Below are positions 1-5,768 of a stretch of DNA of 5,820 nucleotides, one piece after another (position 1 is the stretch's first letter; every line of letters begins with the position of its first letter). The translations under genes and the position numbers were made by a program. The notes under the pieces are model-generated. The model saw nothing but the letters and a program-made list of their open reading frames with translations, was not told where the DNA came from and did no database searches. This stretch comes from CAZXYF01 sp964644705 (lineage in GTDB: Bacteria > Planctomycetota > Brocadiia > SM23-32): NCBI GenBank assembly GCA_964644705.1, contig CAZXYF010000197.1:1-5820 (forward strand). Reading direction: 5' to 3'.

Positions 1-2471
1 TTTACGTGCGGACCGGCAGCGTTTATGAGGGGAAATACGGTGGAAGCGGGATATCCCACTACTTCGAACATCTCATCAGCGGCGGAACAACCAGCAACCA
101 CAGCGAAGACGAAATCACGAAAATGATCGAACGCATGGGCAACGCGAACAATGCTTACACCACCCGGGGACACACGGCGTATTACATTACCACGACTCCC
201 GCCCACATGGAGGAGGCCGTGAATCTGTTCGCCGACTGGATGCAGAACTGCACGTTTCCAGAAGCCGAATTCAAACGCGAACGCGGAGTCATACTGGAGG
301 AGATACGCAAGGGACGCGAGGAGCCCGGGCGAATCCTGCAAAAGGCTCTTTATGAAACGATGTTCCGGGACCATCCCGCCCGCTATCCGGTCATCGGATA
401 CGAAGAGCTGTTCAAACAGATCAAGCGGCAGGACATCCTCAATTATTATGATCAGCGATACGCCCCCAACAACATGGTGGTGAGTCTGGCCGGTGACTTC
501 GAGGCTAAATCCGCGTTGAAGCTGATAAAGGAGGCCTTTTCCGGATTCCAGCGACGCACCGTGAACCTGCCGACTCTTCCCGAAGAACCCCGTCAGATGG
601 GCAAACGACGCCGGCACATCACCCGGGAGAATCTGGGGAAAACTCACTTCCACCTGGCTTTCCACACCGTCCCGCTGGACAACCCGGATCTGTATCCGCT
701 CGACGTAATGAGCTACATCCTTTCACACGGGCGAAGTTCCCGGCTCGTGAAGCGCCTCCAGGAGGAGCTGCGCCTGGTGTCCAGCATCTCCAGTTATTCC
801 TACACTCCGAGTTACGGAGCCGGAATGCTGGGTATCCGCGGCACCTGTCAGCCAGGCAAACTGAACGAAGCGATCGAAGAGATCCTTAATGTGGTCTATG
901 ACCTCCGCGAGAAACCGGTTTCTGATTCTGAACTGGCCAAGGCCCGTCGCCAGAAGGTCGCTAACAACGCTTTCTCCCGGCAGACGGCCGAAGGGGTCGC
1001 CTCCGAGCTGGGGCTGAACGTGCTCACAACGGGAAATGCCGCTTTCACTGATACGTATTTGGAAGGCATCAAATCAGTAAAAGCCGCGCAAATCAAACAG
1101 GTCGCGCGGCGTTATCTGAAAAACACCAACCTCACGGTGGTGACCCTGGGCCCCAAAAATCGGGATACCTCACAGAAAAAAACCACCGACCAGAAGGTGG
1201 CGCCCGGCAATATCCAGAAAACCGTCCTGGATAACGGACTGCGTGTTCTCATCAAACGCACCCCGGCGAACCCCCTCGTCCACATACAATGGCTCTCGCT
1301 GGGCGGCGCCCGCCTCGACCCGAAGGGCAAGGAGGGGCTGAGTCGGATCACCGCACGCCTGCTCACCCGGGGAACCGAAGATCTCAGTGGCGCCCAAATC
1401 GCCAGCGAATTTGATGCGATGGGCGGACGCCTCTCGCCGATCAGCGGCAACAACTCCATGGGCATCAAAGCAAACGTCATGGCCGAAAATTTCGGCGAAG
1501 CGTTCAAACTTCTCAGCGAAATGGTTCGCCGCCCGACCTTTCCGAAAAAACAGATTAAAACGGTGAAAAAGCGAACCCTCCTCGCCATCAAAGGACGTCG
1601 CGACAACTGGCAATCCGAGCTGTCCTATCTGTTCAAAAAACGCTTCTTCCAGAAAAGTCCCTATCGCTTCGGCCCTCTCGGGACCAAACAGAGCGTCAAA
1701 AGCATCACCCGAACCGATATCCGCGATTTCTACAAACACCACGTGCTGCCTCCCCAATCGGTGCTGACCGTGTTCGGCAACGTCGAAACGTCGAAAGCTC
1801 TTCAGGCCGTCAAAAAGCGATTTGGGGACATGAAACCGGGCAAACCCGCCGAACCCGAGATCAAAACTGAGGCAGAACGGGAGAAAGCCCAAACGGTGGA
1901 AGTTGAAGTAAACCGCCAGATCTCCGCCCTCATGGTGGGTTACCCCGGAATGAAACTCACCAACACAGAGGACCGGTTCGCTATGGAGGTGCTCGACGCG
2001 ATTCTCTCGGGCATCGGTTATCCCGGAGGCTGGCTGCAAAAAGAACTCCGCGGAGGCGAGCGTGACCTGGTGTATGTCGTCCATGCCTTCAACTTCATGG
2101 GCCTGGAACCGGGTTATTTCGGCGTCATGGCCGCAACCTCCCCATCGAAAACCGACCGCGTGCTAAAAATCATTCGGAAAAATGTGGATCTGCTCAAAAA
2201 TGGACTGGTCAGTTCCGAGGAACTGGCCAGCGCCAAAAACATGTGCGTGACTATGAACAAGCTTCAGAACCAGACGAACGCCAGCATGGCGATGAAACGA
2301 GGATTGAGTGAGCTGTACGGACTGGGGTACAAGTTCCCGGAGACGTATGAAAAACGCATCAACGAGGTCACCGTCGAGGATGTTCAACGTGTGGCCCGCA
2401 AATACCTCAAGAATCCCCTCATACTCCGTCTGAACGGCCGTCGGCCGGGGAGTTCAGGCCAGGGTAACTAA
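1..2471 (+). CDS. M16 (insulinase/pitrilysin) family zinc metalloprotease, two-halved, 5'-truncated
   Basis: This is a peptidase of the inverted-zinc-motif family M16. The frame is already open at the window edge (Tyr, then the GTG at 6 read as Val), and the sequence there lies within the first beta strands of the fold. About 40-60 residues and the true start are therefore missing, and any signal or lipoprotein peptide cannot be judged. Numbering from the codon at 6, HYFEH at 18-22 is the HxxEH motif (zinc ligands H18 and H22, catalytic E21). The third ligand is probably E99 in VILEEI. Residues about 1-180 form the active M16 domain and 185-370 the first M16_C domain. A second M16-like domain begins near 403 (TVLDNGLRVLIKR) and ends in another M16_C domain. 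In the second half the zinc motif has become S-R447-I-T-A450-R451, so it should be catalytically dead. R682 and Y690 in the last domain match the Arg/Tyr of the usual ELR...LxY segment. The visible 821 residues suit a clamshell enzyme that degrades peptides or small unfolded proteins; the substrate is unknown. Confidence 0.93.
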   Translation, partial: YVRTGSVYEGKYGGSGISHYFEHLISGGTTSNHSEDEITKMIERMGNANNAYTTRGHTAYYITTTPAHMEEAVNLFADWMQNCTFPEAEFKRERGVILEEIRKGREEPGRILQKALYETMFRDHPARYPVIGYEELFKQIKRQDILNYYDQRYAPNNMVVSLAGDFEAKSALKLIKEAFSGFQRRTVNLPTLPEEPRQMGKRRRHITRENLGKTHFHLAFHTVPLDNPDLYPLDVMSYILSHGRSSRLVKRLQEELRLVSSISSYSYTPSYGAGMLGIRGTCQPGKLNEAIEEILNVVYDLREKPVSDSELAKARRQKVANNAFSRQTAEGVASELGLNVLTTGNAAFTDTYLEGIKSVKAAQIKQVARRYLKNTNLTVVTLGPKNRDTSQKKTTDQKVAPGNIQKTVLDNGLRVLIKRTPANPLVHIQWLSLGGARLDPKGKEGLSRITARLLTRGTEDLSGAQIASEFDAMGGRLSPISGNNSMGIKANVMAENFGEAFKLLSEMVRRPTFPKKQIKTVKKRTLLAIKGRRDNWQSELSYLFKKRFFQKSPYRFGPLGTKQSVKSITRTDIRDFYKHHVLPPQSVLTVFGNVETSKALQAVKKRFGDMKPGKPAEPEIKTEAEREKAQTVEVEVNRQISALMVGYPGMKLTNTEDRFAMEVLDAILSGIGYPGGWLQKELRGGERDLVYVVHAFNFMGLEPGYFGVMAATSPSKTDRVLKIIRKNVDLLKNGLVSSEELASAKNMCVTMNKLQNQTNASMAMKRGLSELYGLGYKFPETYEKRINEVTVEDVQRVARKYLKNPLILRLNGRRPGSSGQGN

Positions 2472-2481
2472 AGGAACTGCC

Positions 2482-2518
2482 AACCCCGCGCCGCATCAAA
2501 ATTCATACGGGGTTTCCC
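2482..2518 (+). terminator. Possible weak terminator after the M16 gene
   Basis: AACCCCG (2482-2488) and CGGGGTT (2508-2514) form a 7-bp GC-rich stem 10 nt after the M16 stop codon. The loop is long (19 nt) and the following T run is only three bases before a C run. As an intrinsic terminator it is weak, and its position is the main support. Confidence 0.3.
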
Positions 2519-2772
2519 CCCTTGCCAGAATCATGAAATCAGGTAGCATGATTATTAGTTGACCGTAGGAAACTCTGGCATCTGTAGCGCATCAAACTGA
2601 AAACGCGCTGCGCTACCGACGGGCCAAATTGGAACACACGTTTTGCGCCCGTTTCAATACGCACCGGGCGTGAACCAGGCCGCCGAACCGGATGTTAAAA
2701 CTATGTTGATCAGATTTCTGCATCACAGCGGGTCAGTGCGCTCATGGAGCGCCCCGCGCAAGTTGACTTTCC

Positions 2773-2780
2773 AAGAAAGG
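2773..2780 (+). promoter_or_regulatory. Ribosome binding site of tpx
   Basis: AAGAAAGG lies 7 nt before the ATG at 2788. It supports that start for tpx; the protein from this ATG has the usual Tpx length. Confidence 0.65.
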
Positions 2781-2787
2781 TAAACTC

Positions 2788-3303
2788 ATGTCCCAACAGA
2801 ACGTCACTATGGAAGGCGAAACTGTCACATTGATCGGCAATTCAGTCAACGTGGGGGATCCCGCGCCCGATTTCACAGCCGTGGACAATGATCTGGAAAC
2901 AGTGGAATTTTCCGCGACCGACAGGGCGCCCTGCGTGATATCTTCCGTGGTCTCCCTCGACACTCCCGTTTGCGATCAGCAGGCGCGGCGGTTCAACGAG
3001 GAGGCTGCGCAACTGTCTGAGGCGCTTGGCATATACGTCCTGAGCATGGACCTCCCCTTCGCACAGGAACGATGGTGCGGGGCCGCAGGCATTGAGCAGG
3101 TCACCACCCTCTCGGATTATCGAGATAGCTCGTTCGGACATTCTTATGGGCTCCTGATTGATGAAGTGCAGCTCCTGGCCCGCGCCGTGTTCGTACTGGA
3201 TTCCGACGGCATCGTCCGCTACAGGGAGGTGGTCGAAGAAGTTACCGATCACCCCGACTACGATGCGCTGTTTGATGCCGTGCAGACAATCACTGCCGAC
3301 TGA
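2788..3303 (+). CDS. tpx: Thiol peroxidase (atypical 2-Cys peroxiredoxin)
   Basis: Tpx reduces hydrogen peroxide and, preferentially, alkyl hydroperoxides in the cytosol; its disulfide is then re-reduced by thioredoxin. The 171-residue product has the family's usual length and no signal peptide. The N-terminal part contains the V-G-D-x-A-P-D-F segment (22-29) typical of peroxiredoxins. The active site reads SLDTPVC with T59 and peroxidatic C62. The resolving cysteine C97 lies in ERWCGAAG, 35 residues on, as in E. coli Tpx (C61/C95). R132 in LLARAVFVLD is the conserved active-site arginine. The C-terminal segment with YREVVEEVTDHPDYD matches the family signature. An extra cysteine, C49, lies in beta strand 3 just upstream of the active site; its role is unknown. 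The start is fixed by the ribosome site at 2773-2780. The gene is preceded by a 316-bp gap and followed 83 bp later by an aldo/keto reductase, and the two may be co-transcribed. Confidence 0.96.
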   Translation: MSQQNVTMEGETVTLIGNSVNVGDPAPDFTAVDNDLETVEFSATDRAPCVISSVVSLDTPVCDQQARRFNEEAAQLSEALGIYVLSMDLPFAQERWCGAAGIEQVTTLSDYRDSSFGHSYGLLIDEVQLLARAVFVLDSDGIVRYREVVEEVTDHPDYDALFDAVQTITAD

Positions 3304-3331
3304 ATCACATGCACCATTTGTGATTTGTGAT
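3303..3331 (+). repeat. Hairpin at the tpx stop codon plus TTTGTGA tandem repeat
   Basis: AATCACA (3303-3309) and TGTGATT (3319-3325) form a 7-bp perfect inverted repeat with a 9-nt loop, starting on the last base of the tpx stop codon. TTTGTGA occurs twice in tandem (3317-3323 and 3324-3330). No T tract follows directly; a TTTTT run comes only near 3352. It may be a weak attenuator or an mRNA 3'-end stem within a tpx-reductase transcript, or it may be chance. Confidence 0.3.
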
Positions 3332-3375
3332 CTATCTGGAAACTGAACTGATTTTTCTCCATTAATCAGATTTGC

Positions 3376-3381
3376 AGGAGG
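3376..3381 (+). promoter_or_regulatory. Ribosome binding site deciding the reductase start
   Basis: AGGAGG, a full anti-SD match, lies 5 nt before the ATG at 3387. A longer reading from the TTG at 3372 would place this site inside the coding region and would add only five non-conserved residues. The ATG at 3387 is therefore the start. Confidence 0.85.
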
Positions 3382-3386
3382 AGTAT

Positions 3387-4349
3387 ATGGACTATCGACC
3401 TCTGGGACGTTCTGGGATGAAGGTCAGTCCGCTGTGTCTGGGTTGCATGAATTTTGGCGACCCCACCGATGAAAAAGAGTCCATCCGCATCATTCAGATG
3501 GCCATAGACCACGGCATCAATTTTATCGACACCGCCAACGTCTACAACAACGGCGTATCGGAAACCATCGTGGGCAAGGCCATCAAAGACTGCCGGGACG
3601 AAGTGGTTCTGGCCACGAAGGTCCACGGACGGATGGGCGATGGCCCCAATGATCAGGGCAACCATCGCTACCACATCATGCAACAGGTGGAGGAAAGCCT
3701 CCAGCGGCTGGAGACCGATCACATCGACCTGTACCAACTGCACCGACCCGATCCCACCACCCCGATGGAGGAACAGCTGCGTGCGCTGGATGACCTCATT
3801 CGGCAGGGCAAGGTCCGGCACGTCGGCACCTCCACGTTCCCGGCGTGGCAACTGTGTGAGTCTTTGTGGATCAGCGACAATCGTAACATCAGCCGTTTCG
3901 TGTGCGAGCAACCCCCGTATAGCATCTTCTGCCGACACATCGAACGCAATGTGCTCCCGTTCTGCGATCGATACGATTTCGGGGTGATCCCCTGGAGCCC
4001 GCTTGCCGGTGGGTGGCTCGCCGGGAAATACCGCAAAGGCGAACAGCCCCCCGAGGGAAGCCGGGCAGCTCGCCAGAACTGGGACATGAGTGAGCCCATC
4101 AACCAGCGACGGTTGGACGCGGTGGAGAAACTGATCCCGCTTGCTCGCGATTATGATGCTTCACTCAGCCAGCTGGCCCTTGCCTGGACGCTCGAGAATC
4201 CGGCGGTGACCGCTCCAATAATCGGCCCCCGGACGGTTGATCACCTCACCGACAATCTCGGGGCGCTTGATGTTGATCTCGACGAGAAAGCGATGGAGCG
4301 TGTTGATGAAATCGTTCCCCCGAACAGCGATCTGATGGGTCTCACGTAA
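3387..4349 (+). CDS. Aldo/keto reductase, YajO-like NADPH-dependent oxidoreductase
   Basis: This 320-residue enzyme of the aldo/keto reductase superfamily is a cytosolic TIM barrel that reduces aldehydes and ketones with NAD(P)H. It opens with M-D-Y-R-P-L-G-R-S-G-M-K-V-S, the beta-hairpin start of the family. The catalytic tetrad is complete: D48 and Y53 in FIDTANVYNNG, K78 in LATKVHG and H119 in YQLHRPD. The segment with IPWSPLAGGWLAGKY and the late AAWTLENP-like/GPRTVDHLTDNL region (observed ALAWTLENPAVTAPIIGPRT) form the cofactor-binding part. Overall it resembles E. coli YajO and related bacterial reductases of the same length. The substrate cannot be read from sequence; small reactive carbonyls or sugar-derived aldehydes are plausible. 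It starts at the ATG with a perfect SD. It lies 83 bp after tpx and 147 bp before the PfpI gene, so co-transcription is possible but not shown. Confidence 0.93.
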   Translation: MDYRPLGRSGMKVSPLCLGCMNFGDPTDEKESIRIIQMAIDHGINFIDTANVYNNGVSETIVGKAIKDCRDEVVLATKVHGRMGDGPNDQGNHRYHIMQQVEESLQRLETDHIDLYQLHRPDPTTPMEEQLRALDDLIRQGKVRHVGTSTFPAWQLCESLWISDNRNISRFVCEQPPYSIFCRHIERNVLPFCDRYDFGVIPWSPLAGGWLAGKYRKGEQPPEGSRAARQNWDMSEPINQRRLDAVEKLIPLARDYDASLSQLALAWTLENPAVTAPIIGPRTVDHLTDNLGALDVDLDEKAMERVDEIVPPNSDLMGLT

Positions 4350-4496
4350 CTTACGCTAACATTAGACGGTTTTCATAATCCCTGCATGCTCCATCCTTGT
4401 ATCTCCCACAGAACACCCTCTAAAGAACGGATGCCCAGTGTCCGTTACAGTTCGTTAATGACAATCTGCATAACCACAAACAATAAGGAGTAAACC
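4350..4496. other. Gap between reductase and PfpI genes
   Basis: This 147-bp gap holds one clear inverted repeat: AACGGA (4426-4431) with TCCGTT (4441-4446), with a 9-nt loop and no T tract after it. No terminator with a U run and no good sigma70 promoter was recognised. The length would accommodate a separate promoter for the downstream gene. Confidence 0.35.
4485..4490 (+). promoter_or_regulatory. Ribosome binding site of the PfpI-family gene
   Basis: AAGGAG lies 6 nt before the ATG at 4497, which fixes the start. The resulting N-terminus begins directly with the first beta strand of the fold, as in PfpI itself. Confidence 0.8.
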
Positions 4497-4997
4497 ATGA
4501 AAGCACTGATACTTCTCGCTGACGGATTTGAAGACTCGGAGTTCCTTTATCCTCTGTACCGACTGCAGGAAGAAGGAATCGACGTCGATGTCGCCGGCCC
4601 GGAGAAGGGAACCTATACCGGCAAGCACGGTTACACGGGCGAGGCCACGCTGACTTTCAGTGAAGCATCGGCCGAAGATTACGACGCCCTTATCCTGCCG
4701 GGTGGAAAAGCCCCCGAAACAGTACGGCTCGACGATGATGCTCTGGACATCACCCGAACAATGTTTAAGGCGAAAAAGATCGTGGCCGCGATATGCCACG
4801 GAGCCCAAACACTGATTTCCGCGGGTGTTCTCGATGGCCGAAAAGCCACCTGCTGGCAGGGCATTCAGGACGACCTGAAGGTTGCGGGTGCCGCCTACAG
4901 CGACGAGGAAGTCGTCGTTGATGGTCACCTCATTACCAGTCGGTGCCCCGAGGACCTGCCCGCTTTCTCCCGGGCTCTTATGAGAGCCCTCGGGTAA
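4497..4997 (+). CDS. DJ-1/PfpI family protein (class I glutamine amidotransferase-like fold)
   Basis: The 166-residue product equals the length of archaeal PfpI. It begins with the family strand MKALILLADGFEDSE, where E12 is the conserved glutamate near the nucleophile. The nucleophile elbow AICHGAQ places C100 and H101 exactly as in PfpI. E74 in GGKAPETVR corresponds to the glutamate contributed by a neighbouring subunit to the PfpI triad, so an oligomer is expected. The D-Y-D-A-L-I-L-P-G-G segment (61-70) is also typical. Family members have been reported as proteases, as glyoxalases/chaperones, and as protein or nucleotide deglycases (YhbO, YajL, DJ-1); the deglycase claim is disputed, so no specific reaction is assigned. 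A role in glyoxal or oxidative stress fits the tpx and reductase neighbours. No signal peptide or membrane segment is present. A strong hairpin overlaps the last codons. Confidence 0.93.
   Translation: MKALILLADGFEDSEFLYPLYRLQEEGIDVDVAGPEKGTYTGKHGYTGEATLTFSEASAEDYDALILPGGKAPETVRLDDDALDITRTMFKAKKIVAAICHGAQTLISAGVLDGRKATCWQGIQDDLKVAGAAYSDEEVVVDGHLITSRCPEDLPAFSRALMRALG
4969..4994 (+). other. Hairpin over the last codons of the PfpI gene
   Basis: GGGCTCT (4972-4978) and AGAGCCC (4983-4989) pair perfectly around a 4-nt loop. CCC at 4969-4971 can add pairs with GGG at 4992-4994 across a 2-nt bulge. The stem lies in coding sequence just before the stop codon and has no T tract, so it is not itself an intrinsic terminator. 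It could stabilise the mRNA end, or simply reflect the codons used for the R-A-L-M-R-A-L repeat-like C-terminus. Confidence 0.4.
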
Positions 4998-5012
4998 GGC
5001 AGCTGAGGCTCC

Positions 5013-5045
5013 AGGCGGCAATTCAACGCCACCGACGCCTTTTTA
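5013..5045 (+). terminator. Possible weak first terminator of the PfpI transcript
   Basis: AGGCG (5013-5017) pairs with CGCCT (5036-5040), and the T run TTTT follows at 5041-5044. The stem is only 5 bp with an 18-nt loop, so it is weak alone. It lies just ahead of the much stronger hairpin at 5053-5084. Confidence 0.3.
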
Positions 5046-5052
5046 AACACCA

Positions 5053-5084
5053 CAACCCCGATCTCCATCTGGAGGTCGGGGTTG
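5053..5084. terminator. Strong hairpin between convergent genes, probable bidirectional terminator
   Basis: CAACCCCGATCTCC (5053-5066) pairs with GGAGGTCGGGGTTG (5071-5084): 14 pairs with one U-G wobble (5062/5075) and a 4-nt ATCT loop. It sits between the PfpI stop (4997) and the end of the convergent response regulator (5107). T-rich flanks are modest on both sides: CATTATATAAA to the right, and TGTTTAAAAA when read on the - strand. On the - strand the wobble becomes an A-C mismatch, so + strand termination should be favoured. It is likely the shared terminator of both genes. Confidence 0.8.
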
Positions 5085-5106
5085 CATTATATAAACTGGA
5101 AGGGCG

Positions 5107-5493
5107 TTACACTTCTTTCAGACTTCCTTCAATCTCCTCCAGAAGGTCTTCCGGACTGATCGGCTTCTCACAGAATTTGTCCACCGGCAGCCAGATGTCG
5201 TCCTCTTTGAAACCAAAGGGATATTTCTGGTTGACAGCTGTCAGCATGACGATGGGCGTTTCCTCCGTTGCTTCCTCACTGCGGAGCCAGCGAGCAACAT
5301 CAAACCCTGCTTTATCGGTCTCCATCATGACGTCAAGAATGATAAGGTCCGGTTCTTCATCCAGAGCCGTTTGTTTGCCCTCTTCTCCGCTCCCGGCGGT
5401 CACCACCTCGTAACCACTCCCCTCAAGCACAGTTTGAACAACGTCAACAAATTCGGGTTCGTCATCGACAACCAATATCTTTGCGTCGCCCAC
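5107..5493 (-). CDS. Single-domain response regulator (CheY-like receiver)
   Basis: This 128-residue protein is a lone receiver domain without an output domain. The acidic pocket is D10-D11 in ILVVDDEPEF, the phospho-acceptor is D54 in LIILDVMM, the switch threonine is T85 in VMLTAVN, and the invariant lysine is K110 in CEKPI. All residues needed for phosphorylation are present. Such proteins relay phosphate or bind a partner, as CheY and Spo0F do. Between T85 and K110 the spacing is about three residues longer than in CheY, and the segment KYPFGFKEDDIWLPVDKF is rich in aromatic residues. This is the usual partner-binding face, so the change may define specificity. The start is a GTG (codon 5491-5493) with a perfect SD 7 nt upstream. 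No histidine kinase is visible in the window, so it is an orphan here. It is divergent from the proline tRNA and convergent with the PfpI gene. Confidence 0.94.
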   Translation of the reverse strand: MGDAKILVVDDEPEFVDVVQTVLEGSGYEVVTAGSGEEGKQTALDEEPDLIILDVMMETDKAGFDVARWLRSEEATEETPIVMLTAVNQKYPFGFKEDDIWLPVDKFCEKPISPEDLLEEIEGSLKEV

Positions 5494-5500
5494 GATAAAT

Positions 5501-5506
5501 CCTCCT
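5501..5506 (-). promoter_or_regulatory. Ribosome binding site supporting a GTG start
   Basis: On the - strand AGGAGG (CCTCCT on +) lies 7 nt upstream of the GTG at 5493-5491. This supports the GTG as start: the receiver fold begins three codons later, and no ATG lies between it and the SD. Confidence 0.85.
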
Positions 5507-5550
5507 GAGGTAAAAAAAGATCCATGGATAGGCTGATCTCAAGGTCCCGT

Positions 5551-5579
5551 ATAGTATCAGAGGACGGGAAGCTCGTCAA
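5551..5579 (-). promoter_or_regulatory. Sigma70-type promoter of the response regulator
   Basis: Read on the - strand, TTGACG (5579-5574) is followed by a 17-nt spacer and TACTAT (5556-5551), with a TG one base upstream of the -10 (TGATACTAT). That is 5/6 and 4/6 matches at ideal spacing plus an extended -10 element. Transcription would start near 5544, giving a leader of about 50 nt before the GTG. Confidence 0.7.
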
Positions 5580-5640
5580 AGAAAAGATTCTCCCAACCCA
5601 TTCGTCTACGCCCCTGTGACTGTTTTTTGTGTGTTTTGTG

Positions 5641-5670
5641 GTGGCACGCCCCGGGCATTTTACCTATAAT
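5641..5670 (+). promoter_or_regulatory. Promoter of the proline tRNA
   Basis: A perfect TATAAT lies at 5665-5670, about 20 bp before the first tRNA base. GTGGCA (5641-5646, 4/6 match to TTGACA) precedes it with an 18-nt spacer. A start near 5677 would give a leader of roughly a dozen bases. The TG-rich run at 5621-5645 lies just upstream. Confidence 0.65.
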
Positions 5671-5689
5671 AAAATCCTGACCTGAAAGG

Positions 5690-5768
5690 CGGGGCGTAGC
5701 GTAGCCTGGCTCAACGCGCGTGCTTTGGGAGCACGAGATCCCCGGTTCGAATCCGGGCGCCCCGACCA
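5690..5768 (+). tRNA. tRNA-Pro (UGG anticodon), CCA encoded
   Basis: The cloverleaf is complete. The acceptor stem is CGGGGCG (5690-5696) with CGCCCCG (5758-5764). The D stem is GCGT/ACGC (5699-5702/5714-5717), with GG in its loop. The anticodon stem is CGTGC/GCACG (5719-5723/5731-5735), with the 7-nt loop TTTGGGA. The variable loop has 5 nt, and the T stem CCCGG/CCGGG encloses TTCGAAT. The anticodon is TGG at 5726-5728, with G37 on its 3' side as expected for proline tRNAs. The discriminator is A5765, followed by encoded CCA at 5766-5768. The C1-G72 first pair is also typical of bacterial tRNA-Pro. The CCA is the first arm of a palindromic repeat that continues to the window edge. Confidence 0.97.

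Larger units (their letters stand above)
2472..2787. other. Non-coding gap rich in short inverted repeats
   Basis: This 316-bp gap separates the M16 gene from tpx. It contains no ORF with a convincing ribosome site. Several perfect inverted repeats lie along it: 2482-2488/2508-2514 (7 bp), 2523-2529/2574-2580 (7 bp), which encloses 2529-2535/2547-2553 (7 bp, operator-like spacing of 11 nt), 2584-2591/2609-2616 (8 bp), 2646-2651/2665-2670 (6 bp) and 2738-2743/2747-2752 (6 bp, 3-nt loop). Individually these stems are short enough to arise by chance. I could not place a promoter for tpx with good -35 and -10 boxes at normal spacing. The gap probably holds the end of the M16 transcript and the tpx promoter/leader. 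Confidence 0.5.

Noticed and set aside
6..8. GTG as the start of the M16 protein
   Set aside because: The frame is open upstream to the window edge, and this codon falls inside a conserved beta strand of the domain, so it is read as valine in a truncated gene.
1112..2084. Long - strand ORFs of 164 and 304 codons opposite the M16 gene
   Set aside because: The + strand frame encodes a clear M16 protease across the same bases. The reverse frames have no recognisable motifs or ribosome sites and reflect GC-rich codon bias.
2533..2562. Nine-codon ORF in the gap upstream of tpx
   Set aside because: It has no ribosome site and a length expected by chance; the inverted repeat there is the more likely signal.
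2763..2786. TTGACT followed by TAAACT as a tpx promoter
   Set aside because: The spacing is 12 nt instead of about 17, and the second box overlaps the leader immediately before the start codon, leaving no room for a ribosome site.
3303..3325. CRP-like site made of TCACA and TGTGA
   Set aside because: The half-sites are in the reverse order from the CRP consensus (TGTGA first, then TCACA) and the spacing is wrong; it is better described as a hairpin.
3366..4102. ORFs of 190, 127 and 115 codons overlapping the aldo/keto reductase
   Set aside because: They are shadows of a gene with a complete catalytic tetrad and a perfect SD; none shows a domain of its own.
4943..5413. 156-codon + strand ORF across the PfpI end and the response regulator
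   Set aside because: It runs through the 5053-5084 terminator hairpin and antisense to the receiver gene, with Ser/Arg-rich low-information sequence.
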